From: Sulfuriferula plumbiphila
GTDB lineage: Bacteria; Pseudomonadota; Gammaproteobacteria; Burkholderiales; Sulfuriferulaceae
Length of the DNA stretch: 64,000 nucleotides
Reading direction: 5' to 3'
Assembly (NCBI RefSeq): GCF_009938015.1
Contig: NZ_AP021884.1
Location: 248,001 to 312,000 of the forward strand
Shown: piece by piece, positions 1-9,212 of the stretch
How the letters are laid out: each line of letters begins with the position of its first letter
How positions within the stretch are numbered: position 1 is the first letter of the stretch
Notes under the pieces: generated by a model
Told to the model about the DNA's origin: nothing
Seen by the model: the letters and a program-made list of their open reading frames with translations, nothing else
Database searches by the model: none
Position numbers and translations under genes: made by a program

Positions 1-723
1 CTGCCGCGCACCGAAGACCTGCCCGCCCCCCTGCAAAGCCGCTGGACTGCCGCTGCCGTGTTGCCCTCGCTGCCGCTCTCAATCCCGGAAATCAACGCAG
101 CCGCTGCCGATGAAACTGCTGCATTCCAGCGCATTTTCGGCATCACGGCGCAGGTTGCCGTGCCCCCTACCTTTGTGTGGAGCGACGCGGTCGAACGTGC
201 CTGGGCGGCGCATGGCGTGCGCTGCATCGTCACCCCCGGCACCCGTCACGAATACCGCGATGCACAAGGCCGTCCGGCGGGTGATGGGCGGAATATACTG
301 AACGGCGAACGCGGCCAGGACGACGTGCTCTACGTGGTGCGCGACCAGTATTTCGAGCCCGCGCTCGGCCACCGCGCTGAACAAGGACTGGCGGCACTGG
401 CGCAGCAAACTGCGTGCGCTCGTCCGACGCTGCTGGAAACCCACCGCTTCAATTTTCTCGGCGAATCTGCCGACGCTGCCTTGCACGAAGTCGACCGGCT
501 GCTGGGCAAGGCATGCGCCGCTTATCCCGCGCTGCGCTTCCTGCCCACCCAGGAAATCGCCGCGGCAATGGCGCGCAGGGATGCGGAGCTGATCGAAACC
601 GGCCTGCACCCGCGTCTGCGCGCCTGGCTGGCACGCATCCATACCGTGCCGCGTTTTGCCAAACTGGCGCGCCTCACCGGGCTGGCACTACCGCTATGGT
701 TGCTGACAAAGTGGACAGCATGA
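1..723 (+). CDS. 5'-truncated gene of the polysaccharide locus, function not assigned
   Basis: The reading frame is open from base 1, so the gene begins upstream of the window; about 240 C-terminal residues are visible. I do not recognise a firm family. The stretch [12 protein letters not shown] and the later ETHRFNF motif, together with alpha/beta composition, are reminiscent of the distal part of a polysaccharide-deacetylase-like or glycoside-hydrolase-like barrel, but no catalytic motif is visible in this fragment. The stop codon overlaps the ATG of the following GT2 gene, so the two are translationally coupled and the product probably acts on the same glycan. Function is inference from context only. 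Confidence 0.6.
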   Translation: MPRTEDLPAPLQSRWTAAAVLPSLPLSIPEINAAAADETAAFQRIFGITAQVAVPPTFVWSDAVERAWAAHGVRCIVTPGTRHEYRDAQGRPAGDGRNILNGERGQDDVLYVVRDQYFEPALGHRAEQGLAALAQQTACARPTLLETHRFNFLGESADAALHEVDRLLGKACAAYPALRFLPTQEIAAAMARRDAELIETGLHPRLRAWLARIHTVPRFAKLARLTGLALPLWLLTKWTA

Positions 724-1649
724 ACACCCCGCGATTTTCCGTCATCATCCCTGCCTACAATGCGGCGGCGACGCTGGCGCGCGCACTGGATTCGGTACTG
801 ACACAGACATATGCAGCGCATGAAATCATCGTGGTGGACGATGGGTCGACCGACGCCAGCGCCGCAGTGGCGGCAGGCTATGGGGACAAAATACGCTATC
901 TGCGCCAGGACAACGCGGGCGTGTCCGCGGCGCGCAACCGTGGCGCGCAGGCGGCGAGCGGGGACTGGCTGGCCTTCCTCGACGCCGACGACTGGTACTA
1001 CTTCGACCGCTTGAAATGGCACGCCGCATGGATTGCACGCGACCCAACGCTGGATTTCCTCACCGGCGATTACGAATACCGCGACGCCAGCGGCGCGCTG
1101 CTGGGGCGCTCGATGCAGGGCAAGGCATCCGGCCGGGCGATGCTGGACAAGGCTGCAGGCAGCCGCGAAGTGGTGATGGAGGGCGCAGAGTTCGAAGCCT
1201 TCGCGGCCGACCATTTCGGCGACACCCACACCCTGAGCCTGCCGCGCGCCACGTTCCTGGAATTGGGCGGCTATCCGCTCGGTTTCAGAGTGTGTGAGGA
1301 CGTGCACCTGCTCACCCGTCTGGTCGCGCGCAGCCGCCGTGCCGGAGTGATCTGTGCGCCGATGGCGGTGTACCTCATCCACAGCGCCAGCGCTACCCGC
1401 GCTGATCCGGTGCGCGCGCAGTTCGAGAACGTCCGTACCCTGGTTGCCCTGGGTGAACAGGCTGCCAGCTTGCCGCCCGCAGTACGCCGCGGCTATGCCA
1501 CCCGGCTGCGCCAGGCGCGGCTCAACCTCGGCTATGCGCTTGCAAAATCAGGCCGCCGGCTGGAGGCCATGCGCGCCGTGCTGCCGTCGCTGATGGAGTC
1601 GCCCGGCTGGGCCAGCGTGCGCAATCTGCTGTCCATTCTTAAAGGTTAA
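720..1649 (+). CDS. family 2 glycosyltransferase
   Basis: A 309-residue GT-A fold glycosyltransferase that would move a sugar from a nucleotide donor to a growing surface glycan in the cytoplasm. It shows the GT2 N-terminal signature [17 protein letters not shown] at about residues 38-45 and the metal-binding DAD at 88-90. I chose the ATG at 720 because it overlaps the upstream stop (ATGA) and begins directly at the GT2 core; the longer open frame upstream has no family similarity. The TAA stop lies inside the TTAA target site of the IS5 element, so the insertion follows the gene without shortening it. Acceptor and donor are not predictable. Confidence 0.9.
   Translation: MNTPRFSVIIPAYNAAATLARALDSVLTQTYAAHEIIVVDDGSTDASAAVAAGYGDKIRYLRQDNAGVSAARNRGAQAASGDWLAFLDADDWYYFDRLKWHAAWIARDPTLDFLTGDYEYRDASGALLGRSMQGKASGRAMLDKAAGSREVVMEGAEFEAFAADHFGDTHTLSLPRATFLELGGYPLGFRVCEDVHLLTRLVARSRRAGVICAPMAVYLIHSASATRADPVRAQFENVRTLVALGEQAASLPPAVRRGYATRLRQARLNLGYALAKSGRRLEAMRAVLPSLMESPGWASVRNLLSILKG
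1646..1649. repeat. left TTAA target-site duplication of the IS5 element
   Basis: TTAA immediately precedes the left inverted repeat and is repeated at 2832-2835 after the right end. Its last three bases are the stop codon of the upstream GT2 gene. Confidence 0.85.
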
Positions 1650-2831
1650 GGAAACTCTGCAAAACTCCCCCACCCAGAGCGCATTGTTCAAGGCAAGTAT
1701 GGCAATATTGAGCCTATGAAACAAACCACACTGGATATCAACCTGAGCCTCAAGAAGACCCGCAAGCGCGAGTTTCTGGAGCAGATGGAACAAGTCGTGC
1801 CCTGGGCAGCGCTGGTCGGGCTGATTGCCCCGTACTATCCCAAAGGCACCAATGGCCGCCCACCGTTTTCTCTGGAAACCATGTTGCGCATCCACTTCAT
1901 GCAGCAATGGTTCACCTTGTCCGACCCGGGCATGGAAGAAGCCTTCTTCGACATCCCTCTATACCGCGAATTTGCCCGGCTTGAAGACTACGCCCGCCTG
2001 CCCGACGAGAGCACCATCCTGCGTTTCCGCCATCGGCTGGAAAAGCACCAGCTCGCAGACCGCATTCTATCCACCATCAACGAACTGCTGATCCAGCGTG
2101 GCCTGCTGCTCAAAGCGGGCACTGTGGTAGACGCCACCCTGATTGCAGCGCCCACCTCCACCAAGAACGCCGACAAGGCACGCGACCCCGAAATGCACTC
2201 CACCCAGAAGGGCCGGCAGTGGTACTTCGGCATGAAAGCCCACATTGGCGCCGATGCCGAGTCCGGGCTGGTGCACACCGTGCGCGGCACTGCCGCGCAT
2301 GTGAACGACGTGACCGAAGGCAACGACCTGTTGCAGGGCCTGGAGACGGATGTCTTTGCCGACGCAGGCTACCAGGGCGCAGACAAACGCCCGAATGCCC
2401 AAGCCCGCGTCACCTGGCACGTGGCCATGCGCCCGGGCAAGCGCCGTGCGCTGGACAAGGACAAACCCACAGACGCGCTGATTGACCAGGTCGAGAAACT
2501 CAAGGCCGGCATTCGAGCCAAGGTAGAGCACCCGTTCCGGGTGATCAAGCGCCAGTTTGGCTACGTGAAGGTGCGCTACCGCGGCCTCAAGAAGAACACA
2601 GCGCAGCTTGTCACGCTGTTTGCGCTGTCCAACTTGTGGATGGTACGAAGCAAGTTGATCGAGACTCAGGGATGAGTGCGCCTGAAAACCGGGCAAAAGC
2701 CCTAAACGGGGCGAAAAACGTCCAAAACAGCGTCGGAAACAGTATTGTTTGTGCGTTTCACGGCACCCATTCTACGATTTGAAACAGGATGGCCTGCCGC
2801 TGTACTTCGGGCGGGGTTGTTCAGAGCATCC
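1650..2831 (+). mobile_element. complete IS5-family insertion sequence
   Basis: A 1182-bp element bounded by imperfect terminal inverted repeats: the left end reads GGAAACTCTGCAAAAC and the right end, reverse complemented, reads GGATGCTCTGAACAAC. It is flanked by a direct TTAA duplication (1646-1649 and 2832-2835), matching the 4-bp YTAR-type target known for the IS5 subgroup. It carries one intact transposase gene and about 155 bp of non-coding DNA between that gene and the right end. Intact ends, target duplication and open frame suggest a recent insertion. It sits between two genes of the glycan operon and may reduce transcription of the downstream GT4 gene. Confidence 0.92.
1716..2675 (+). 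CDS. IS5-family transposase (DDE type)
   Basis: A 319-residue full-length transposase catalysing cut-and-paste or replicative movement of the surrounding IS. The N-terminal DUF772-like region (about residues 40-120, with GRPPFSLETMLRIH) precedes the catalytic core. The DDE residues appear as D139 (VVDATLI), D216 (FADAGYQG) and E271 (KVEHPFRVIK), the last in the Y-(2)-R-(3)-E-(6)-K style environment of IS4/IS5 enzymes. There is no frameshift or internal stop, so it should be active. The ATG at 1716 lies 66 bp inside the left inverted repeat, the usual layout for the family. Confidence 0.95.
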   Translation: MKQTTLDINLSLKKTRKREFLEQMEQVVPWAALVGLIAPYYPKGTNGRPPFSLETMLRIHFMQQWFTLSDPGMEEAFFDIPLYREFARLEDYARLPDESTILRFRHRLEKHQLADRILSTINELLIQRGLLLKAGTVVDATLIAAPTSTKNADKARDPEMHSTQKGRQWYFGMKAHIGADAESGLVHTVRGTAAHVNDVTEGNDLLQGLETDVFADAGYQGADKRPNAQARVTWHVAMRPGKRRALDKDKPTDALIDQVEKLKAGIRAKVEHPFRVIKRQFGYVKVRYRGLKKNTAQLVTLFALSNLWMVRSKLIETQG

Positions 2832-2834
2832 TTA

Positions 2835-3101
2835 AGGGCTCGTTAATGAATAAATGGACATACGCTGGGGCCGCTTTGGGTGCAGGCCAAGGCGCGAGAC
2901 GCGCAGTTGTGTCATTCACAACAAGCGGCTTGCAACGCCGGCATGCGTCCAAAGCGACCCCAGCCCGGAGGGTTGTTGTGTATTCGGGCGGCTGCGGCGT
3001 TGCAAAGCTTGCGAATGAAACAACCATTCGCCGCGCTTCGCGCCTTGCATCCATCCCGAATACATAGCAACGTATGTTCAAATTATTCATTAACGAGCCC
3101 T
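2835..3101. repeat. MITE-like element: 19-bp perfect terminal inverted repeats enclosing two palindromic units
   Basis: This 267-bp non-coding stretch begins AGGGCTCGTTAATGAATAA (2835-2853) and ends with its exact reverse complement (3083-3101); a further imperfect match TG(G/A)ACATACG extends the terminal repeats to about 30 bp. Inside are two stem-forming units in opposite orientation: unit 1 (2864-2964) closed by GCTGGGGCCGCTTTGG and its near-exact complement, and unit 2 (2979-3064) closed by TGTATTCGGG/CCCGAATACA. Unit 1 and the reverse complement of unit 2 share blocks such as AAGGCGCGA, TCATTC and TTGCAACGCCG, so they look like diverged copies. No credible protein is encoded. It fills the gap between the IS and the GT4 gene, whose ATG follows 4 bp later. 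Confidence 0.8.
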
Positions 3102-3105
3102 ACAT

Positions 3106-4257
3106 ATGCCGCGTTACCTGGTACTCACCGAATTATTCCTGCCCACCAAGGGCGGCACCGCCGTGTGGTTTGCCGAGGTGTACCGGCGCCTGTCCGGCAA
3201 GGAAACCCACATCGTGACTGCCGACGTGCCCGGAGCCGCCGAGGTGGATGCCGGCCATCCCAACAGCGTGCACCGCATCAACATGCGCCGCGTGCCCTGG
3301 CTCAAGCCCGAATCGCTGGGTATGTACGTCAATCTGTTTGCCAAATCCCTGTGGTTGGCGCTCACTCACCGTTTTGACGCGATCCACGCCGGGCGCGCGC
3401 TACCGGAAGGGCTGACCGCGTGGTTGGTAGCGCGGCTGACATTCCATCCGGTGGCGATCTACGCCCATGGCGAGGAACTCACCACCTGGGGGCGCGGCGG
3501 CAAGTACCAGGCCATGCGCTTCGCCCTGCGCCATGCGGATCACGTGATTGCCAACAGCGAATTCACCCGCGATGAGCTGATCAAAATGGACGTCAATCCG
3601 GTGCGCATCACGCTGATTTACCCTGGTGTCGATGTGACGCGTTTCCGCCCCGGCCTGGCGTGCGGCGATTTGCGGCAGTCGGTCGGGGTGGGCGCAGCGG
3701 GCAAGTTGATTTTATCTGTCGGACGCCTGTCGCGGCGCAAGGGCTTTGATCAGGTGATCAAATCACTGCCTGCGTTGGTCAACGCCGGTCTGGATGTGCA
3801 GTACACGCTGATCGGCATCGGCGAAGATCAGGATTATTTGCTCAGCCTCGCACGTGAACACGGCGTGGCAGAACGCGTACACTTGCTGGGGCAGGTCAGC
3901 GCCGCTGATCTGCCGCGTTGGTACAATGCCTGTGATGTATTTGCCATGCCCAACCGCGAAATCAACGGCGACACCGAAGGGTTCGGCATGGTGTTCATCG
4001 AGGCGGCAGCGTGTGGCAAACCCGCCCTTGCGGGGCAGGCGGGCGGTACGGGTGCGGCCGTGCTGGATGGCGTGACCGGATTGCAGGTGGATGGCACCCG
4101 TCTGGCATCGGTTGAAAACGCACTGCAACAGATGTTGCAGTCAGTCAACGCGTCGGCGGCAATGGGGCAAATGGGGTTGGCACGGGTACTGGATGATTTT
4201 TCATGGGAAGTCGTGGCCAGAAAAACCGCAGCAATGCGCCACTTGAACAGAGGATAA
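3106..4257 (+). CDS. family 4 glycosyltransferase
   Basis: A 383-residue GT-B fold retaining glycosyltransferase, probably extending the surface polysaccharide at the inner membrane face. The glycine-rich N-terminal acceptor-binding segment (FLPTKGGTAVW, residues 11-22) and the C-terminal donor domain are both present: SVGRLSRRKGFD at about 204-215 and the EX7E motif as E291 and E299 in EGFGMVFIEAAACGKP. The ATG lies 4 bp beyond the right end of the palindromic element, so that element contributes its ribosome-binding region. It was presumably co-transcribed with the upstream GT2 gene before the insertions; the TPR gene starts right after it. Confidence 0.9.
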   Translation: MPRYLVLTELFLPTKGGTAVWFAEVYRRLSGKETHIVTADVPGAAEVDAGHPNSVHRINMRRVPWLKPESLGMYVNLFAKSLWLALTHRFDAIHAGRALPEGLTAWLVARLTFHPVAIYAHGEELTTWGRGGKYQAMRFALRHADHVIANSEFTRDELIKMDVNPVRITLIYPGVDVTRFRPGLACGDLRQSVGVGAAGKLILSVGRLSRRKGFDQVIKSLPALVNAGLDVQYTLIGIGEDQDYLLSLAREHGVAERVHLLGQVSAADLPRWYNACDVFAMPNREINGDTEGFGMVFIEAAACGKPALAGQAGGTGAAVLDGVTGLQVDGTRLASVENALQQMLQSVNASAAMGQMGLARVLDDFSWEVVARKTAAMRHLNRG

Positions 4258-4258
4258 A

Positions 4259-5041
4259 ATGATGAAATCAGGGGTATTACGACATGCTTTCGGGCTGGCA
4301 GCGCTGACGATCTGGATCGGGCTGGGCATGCAGCAGGCCAGTGCAGCCACGTTTGCGCCTTCAGCCAGCGAAATCGCTGTTCTCCCACCGTTTTGCAAGG
4401 CAAAACTGAGCGCCGACCCCACCGATGACAAGCTATATTCCGACAGCATTGGCCCGGATTGGCTGCACATTCATCACTACTGTTTCGCGCTGAACTTTTC
4501 CAATCGCTACTACAGGGATTACGGTAATCGAATGGCGCAGGCCGACGATCTGAAACAAGCGGTGAACAATTACGACTACGTGCTGGAACATGCCACGCCG
4601 GACTTCTGGATGCGCGCCGAGATCGGCACGCAAAAGGCGCGCATTCTGGCCGCAGCCAAGCGCAATGCTGACGCCATAGGCGCGCTGGAGGTGGCGCTCA
4701 AGGCCAATCCGGATTACGCCCCAGCCTACGCGACCTTGAGTGACATATACCGCGATTTAGGTCAGCAAGCCAAAGCCCTCGCCAGTGTGGAACAGGGTTT
4801 GCAACACGCGCCCCTGGATAAGCCCTTGCAACGGCGTTACAGGCAACTGGCGGGTAAGGCATTTGTGCCCCCTGCCAACGCCGAACAGGCACAGCCCAAA
4901 CAGGCGCCAGACGCTTCAACTAAAGCAGCGGCGACGCCTGGCGATGCTGCCGCAGCCAAGCCCACTGCCGAAGTCGCTCCTGCGCAGGTACCCGATAAAA
5001 TCGGTGTGCCGGGCAATCCTTATTGCCGTTTTTGCCCATAA
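4259..5041 (+). CDS. secreted TPR-repeat protein
   Basis: A 260-residue protein with an N-terminal signal peptide (hydrophobic core from about residue 11, likely cleavage after ASA near residue 29), so it probably acts in the periplasm. Residues of about 95-200 form tetratricopeptide-type helical repeats, including A..YATLSDIYRDLGQQAKAL. The C-terminal 60 residues are rich in Ala, Pro, Lys and Gln and end in a CxxC-bearing tail (YCRFCP). It starts 1 bp after the GT4 stop, so it is in the same operon. TPR proteins in glycan loci often scaffold polymerisation or export complexes; that role is inferred. A second ATG at 4262 is an alternative start. Confidence 0.8.
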   Translation: MMKSGVLRHAFGLAALTIWIGLGMQQASAATFAPSASEIAVLPPFCKAKLSADPTDDKLYSDSIGPDWLHIHHYCFALNFSNRYYRDYGNRMAQADDLKQAVNNYDYVLEHATPDFWMRAEIGTQKARILAAAKRNADAIGALEVALKANPDYAPAYATLSDIYRDLGQQAKALASVEQGLQHAPLDKPLQRRYRQLAGKAFVPPANAEQAQPKQAPDASTKAAATPGDAAAAKPTAEVAPAQVPDKIGVPGNPYCRFCP

Positions 5042-5086
5042 ATGACGTGTCTCTCGACGCACCCGGATGCAGGCTGGCGTACTGTC

Positions 5087-8000
5087 TTAGCGCCGGTCGG
5101 CACCCCCTTCTTCAACCCAGGCCATTAATTGCTGTTTAAGTACAGCCACCCGCTCCGGCTCGTCGGCGACGCGATCGTGCTGACACGCCGGGTCGGTTTC
5201 GAGGTCAAATAACTGGTACAGCGCGCCATTCCACACTGGCTGGTACACCAGTTTCCAGCGCCCGACGCGGATCATGCGGTCCTTGGCTTCAAACACGATG
5301 TCGCGGTATTGCGGCTTGATCGCCATGGTACCGTTGGCCTTGTCAGGGACTTCCAGCAGTTCCAGCAGATTGGGATAGCGCAGGTGACCTTCTGGCATAC
5401 CCGGCAGATCGGTGATCCAGATACCGGTTTCATTGTAGGCGGCCAGGCCTAGATCGCGTTTTTCACCCCGTACCAGGCTCGCCAGCGAAACACCTTCCAT
5501 CGTCTCGGGAAGCGCCAGCCCGGCCAGTTCCAGCAGCGTCGGTGCAATATCCACACTGCGCACAATTTGTTGCTGCACGCCGCTGCCAGGCGTGCGCGGG
5601 TCATGGATGATGAGCGGGATGCGGGCTGAGAAATCACCCACCGCGCTGTTACCTTGTCCCCAGGTTTCGTGCTCGAAAAACTCCATGCCATGATCGCTAT
5701 ATACCACCACGATGGTATTGTCGGCCAGCCCGCAGGCGGCGAGATGGTCAAGGATGCGCCCGGCTTCAACATCAAAACTTTGCACGCAGCCATCGTAGAG
5801 ATCGATAATTTGGTCGAGATCGAACTCCTTGCGACCATCGCCTTGGCGACGAATGATTTCCTGCGGGTCGGTGAGCCGCGCCATGACGAACTTGGATTCA
5901 CCGGTATAGGCAGGGTCAGAGAAACGCGTGTAATAAGGATATTCCGAACCGAACGGTGGATGCGTGGCAGACAAAAACACATTAAGCAGGAATGGCTGGC
6001 CAGCTGCTGCCAGACGCGACAACTGAGCGCGGGCATCACGTCCAACCTGCGTGGTAAGTGGTACCCCAGCCAGGTAATACAGTTCCGGCAAAAAACGTTT
6101 GCCGAAGCGGTTGTGAGTAAACAGTGACAAAAACAGGCGCAGGTCTTTGGGCCCCTGGCGTATCAGGTATTTGATGTTCCACTGGTCGTCCGGTGCATCC
6201 ACCTGCTGGAATCCCAGCGAAAATTTGCCCAGATCGGCACCGCACCAATCGCTCACGGCGACCGTGGTGTAACCCGCCTCGGCGAGGATTTGTGGCATGC
6301 AGGGCATCGACAGGCGGGTTTCCGCATCTGCGATGAAATTGTCGCGAATGCCATGGCGGTGGGGCCAACAGCCAGAAAAAAGCGAAACCAGGCTTGGAGC
6401 AGTACGCGCACATGGAACATAACACTGAGTGAACTGGCTCGCTGCAGCACCCAATTTGTCGAGATTGGGGGTGAGCTGGCGTCGGTAGCCGGCCACCCCG
6501 AGCCGGTCGGCGCGCAGAGTATCCGAGCCCAGCATCAAGATATTTGGGCGTGAATGGGCGTGCCGAGATTGCACAGGAACAGGCTCTGCGACACAATTTG
6601 CCCACCCAGCCAGGCCGATGAATACTGTCATGCTGCCCCACAGTGCCAGCAGCGGCATGATCGCGTCTGTCTGAATAAGGCGCAGGCTGGCAAATACCAA
6701 CAACACCAGAGTGAGGGCGCCCAGGCCAGCAGAAAATCTGCCTAACCGTGCGGGGGTGAGTCTACGCCATAGCGGATATAACCGGCTCATGCGGTAATGC
6801 ATGGAGGCGACGAGGCTGGCTGGAAGGTACAGCAAGTGGCGACAAAATTGCCAGGCGGTGATTAGTGCCATGCCTAGCAGTGCAGCGATGAATGCTCCGA
6901 CAGGCGTATAGGGGAGACCGCTGCTCGCAGCCAGCGCTGCATAAACTATCGTGCCAAGCCCACCCATCAGCATGAGTAACAGTAATGTCCAGCCAGTCAG
7001 CCGGACAAAGGCAGTCAGGCTGTACCAGCGATAATGGCGGCGAATTTCGGCTTGAATCTGTGGCCCGGTTTGCGAGAAGTCGCGCAGTGACTTAACCGCA
7101 ATCAGCAAAGTGATCAAAACGGCAGCCATTACGGCCATCAGCGCACTTTCCTCAGACTGGCGTAACAATTGGGCAGGAAATAACGCCACGCTGGATGCGA
7201 CGAGCAATGTGCCGGAGATGGTCAAGGCCAGCCATAGGTGCGTGGTTTTCAACAGGCGCTCGCTATGGGCGACTGTTGGACGTGATGACCGAGTCAATGG
7301 ATTCAGTGTCGATGTCATCGCGCCGGACAATTCACCCACGCTGGCAGCCAATCTGCTGAGATAGAAAAATCGACGATCTGGATTGAGGGTGAACAATGCG
7401 TTACCGAGGTGGCTCAGGATTTTCCTGAACATGTAAGGCTGGGGTTTGATGTCCTCAGCGTTAATCAGAAAGTATGAGCGTGAGCGAAAATAGCTTTTTC
7501 TGAGCGTATAAAGCGTGCTCGTGCGTTTGGCATCTATCGCGTGTAATTGCCTGACTTTGGGCAGGTAGCGAATGCTATGACCCTGTGCGACCGCCCGACC
7601 GATAAAGTCGTGATCCTCGCCGCCCGCCAGGTTGTGCCCGGTGGGGCCCAGTTCGACCGCAAAGTTGCCGACTTGGGCAAACACGCGTCGATGCACGGTG
7701 ATATTGCCGCCACTGGGGAAACGTTGATCCGGCCCGATTGCGACGCTGTGCGATCCGAGATCAAATTCGGGAAAGGGACGGATGGGAATGGCGTAGGGTT
7801 CCTGCGCATGCACCCAGGACGGTTCACTGCCGTCCCATGCCGGCCAGATGCGCCCGCAAAAAATGGCGTCGTCCGGATACGCGTCCAGGCCGTTCAGCAG
7901 GTGCTGCAAAAACCCGTTTTCAACCACCTGATCGTCGTCGATGAAGCATAGGTAGTCGTTGCCGGTGCTGGCGATAGCCGTGTTGAGCGCGTGTGATTTG

Positions 8001-8233
8001 CCGGCTACCGGCTCTTCTATCCAGCGCAGGCGTAACACGGCCTGATCGTGACGCGAGCGGAACGCCGCCAGCGTCGCCAGGGTGTCGTCGTGACAGTGAT
8101 TGGCCACCACCAGGATGTCGACGGTTTCGGTGCCGTGGTAGCGACAGGCATACAGCGAATCGAGGGTTGCTGTGAGCGACCGGGCGCGGTTATGGGTGCA
8201 GATTACGACTGCAAGGCGGACGGTTGGCGTCAT
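5087..8233 (-). CDS. GT2 glycosyltransferase fused to a membrane and sulfatase/phosphotransferase-like domain
   Basis: A 1048-residue three-part protein. Residues 1-290 are a GT2 domain (AVVICTHNRARS, metal-binding DDD near 99-101). About residues 332-550 hold six hydrophobic membrane segments. Residues from about 562 to the end are an alkaline-phosphatase-superfamily domain: RPNILMLGSDTLRADRLG, a putative nucleophile region CARTAPS with T611 where true sulfatases carry Cys or Ser, and the metal motif YSDHGMEF near 845-852. Thr nucleophiles are known in phosphoethanolamine and phosphoglycerol transferases, so this half may decorate a glycan rather than desulfate it. It is the last gene of the minus-strand operon. 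The ATG at 8233 is preferred; an in-frame GTG at 8245 is possible. Confidence 0.82.
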   Translation of the reverse strand: MTPTVRLAVVICTHNRARSLTATLDSLYACRYHGTETVDILVVANHCHDDTLATLAAFRSRHDQAVLRLRWIEEPVAGKSHALNTAIASTGNDYLCFIDDDQVVENGFLQHLLNGLDAYPDDAIFCGRIWPAWDGSEPSWVHAQEPYAIPIRPFPEFDLGSHSVAIGPDQRFPSGGNITVHRRVFAQVGNFAVELGPTGHNLAGGEDHDFIGRAVAQGHSIRYLPKVRQLHAIDAKRTSTLYTLRKSYFRSRSYFLINAEDIKPQPYMFRKILSHLGNALFTLNPDRRFFYLSRLAASVGELSGAMTSTLNPLTRSSRPTVAHSERLLKTTHLWLALTISGTLLVASSVALFPAQLLRQSEESALMAVMAAVLITLLIAVKSLRDFSQTGPQIQAEIRRHYRWYSLTAFVRLTGWTLLLLMLMGGLGTIVYAALAASSGLPYTPVGAFIAALLGMALITAWQFCRHLLYLPASLVASMHYRMSRLYPLWRRLTPARLGRFSAGLGALTLVLLVFASLRLIQTDAIMPLLALWGSMTVFIGLAGWANCVAEPVPVQSRHAHSRPNILMLGSDTLRADRLGVAGYRRQLTPNLDKLGAAASQFTQCYVPCARTAPSLVSLFSGCWPHRHGIRDNFIADAETRLSMPCMPQILAEAGYTTVAVSDWCGADLGKFSLGFQQVDAPDDQWNIKYLIRQGPKDLRLFLSLFTHNRFGKRFLPELYYLAGVPLTTQVGRDARAQLSRLAAAGQPFLLNVFLSATHPPFGSEYPYYTRFSDPAYTGESKFVMARLTDPQEIIRRQGDGRKEFDLDQIIDLYDGCVQSFDVEAGRILDHLAACGLADNTIVVVYSDHGMEFFEHETWGQGNSAVGDFSARIPLIIHDPRTPGSGVQQQIVRSVDIAPTLLELAGLALPETMEGVSLASLVRGEKRDLGLAAYNETGIWITDLPGMPEGHLRYPNLLELLEVPDKANGTMAIKPQYRDIVFEAKDRMIRVGRWKLVYQPVWNGALYQLFDLETDPACQHDRVADEPERVAVLKQQLMAWVEEGGADRR

Positions 8234-8250
8234 CGAACGATCCACTCAAC

Positions 8251-9174
8251 TCAGCTCGCACGACCATGCGCACGCAGTACCGCCAGCCATTCTTCTATGT
8301 GCTCGCCTTCGGTGCGCATATCCCACTGGAAACCTGTTCTTTTAAATGGGTACAGCCCGTTTTCGACGGCCCAGATCAGGTCGTCCAGATAACGCACATA
8401 ATTGGCGTCGTGTTTCCATGGATGGATCGCCCAATGCCTGTAGCCATTCATCGACCAGCGCTGATAGCCTTTTGCGGTGAAAGTGTGGCTCAGGCTGTTT
8501 TCCAGTGGCTCGCCCGGCCTGGTCTGCTGCAACGGCAGGCAGGCATGAAATTTGGCTTTGTCCATCAGGAAATAGCGCGTCGAAGTGAAGCTGGCATGAT
8601 GCCAGTTAGTTTTGGGTTTGCCTTCAAATGAACGTCCGGTCAAACGCTCGAACCAGTTTCTGGCCTGGGGCGGGCCGCCTTGCGGGGTGGCCACGATCAC
8701 TTGCGGCTCGCGCTGGAGCAGGGCCAGACCTTCATCAATCCAGGACTGTGCCACTGACCGATGAAACAGCATGTCCGAATCGACATGAAAAATATAGTCG
8801 CCACTGCACCGATCCAGCGCATATAAATATTGGTAAATCGGCGCACCGGAAAAGTCTTTGAGATCGATGTCTGCGCGGCCAAAATAATGCCAGAGGATGC
8901 GGTTTTGTTCGGCCTCATCCCACGGAATCACATCCACGTGGTCAATAATTTTTTCATTCATGAGGCGCTTCAGGATAGCCTCGACGGCATTCTGGCTGCC
9001 CTGGATGCGCTCGATGTATTTGCCCTCCTGCCTCCCCGGGTCGTATGCCACGCGCTTTTCGCAAAACGCAAAATTCAGGGCGCGAAACATATGGCGCAAG
9101 GTTTGTTCAAGATATGGCGCATCGGAGTTGCACGCATTGACGGTGAAGCTCACAGTGGGTGGGGTCTGAGCCAT
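8251..9174 (-). CDS. glycosyltransferase-like protein (GT-A type)
   Basis: A 307-residue protein with a GT-A-like N-terminal half (VSFTVNACNSDAPYLEQTLRH) and an acidic DSD metal motif at about residues 132-134 inside YIFHVDSDMLFHR. The rest, including WHHASFTSTRYFLMDKAKF, resembles a nucleotide-sugar transferase acceptor region but no named subfamily was recognised. I placed the start at the ATG at 9174 because the longer frame would run into the upstream GT2 gene and AGGG lies upstream of this codon. It sits 39 bp after that GT2 gene and 17 bp before the fusion gene. Likely role: one linkage of the repeat unit. Confidence 0.78.
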   Translation of the reverse strand: MAQTPPTVSFTVNACNSDAPYLEQTLRHMFRALNFAFCEKRVAYDPGRQEGKYIERIQGSQNAVEAILKRLMNEKIIDHVDVIPWDEAEQNRILWHYFGRADIDLKDFSGAPIYQYLYALDRCSGDYIFHVDSDMLFHRSVAQSWIDEGLALLQREPQVIVATPQGGPPQARNWFERLTGRSFEGKPKTNWHHASFTSTRYFLMDKAKFHACLPLQQTRPGEPLENSLSHTFTAKGYQRWSMNGYRHWAIHPWKHDANYVRYLDDLIWAVENGLYPFKRTGFQWDMRTEGEHIEEWLAVLRAHGRAS

Positions 9175-9212
9175 TATTTGATTTTCCCTTATTTTGTGAC
9201 GGCGCCATGGGC

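Noticed and set aside
522-1382. 286-codon open frame on the minus strand
   Set aside because: Antisense to the GT2 gene and its upstream partner; no coding signature.
2864-3064. Possible integron attC sites
   Set aside because: The palindromes lack the paired RYYYAAC/GTTRRRY core boxes and there is no integrase or cassette array nearby.
2789-3090. Short frames of about 90 codons on both strands within the palindromic element
   Set aside because: They span the inverted repeats, have no ribosome-binding site and mirror each other on both strands, as expected of a palindrome rather than a gene.
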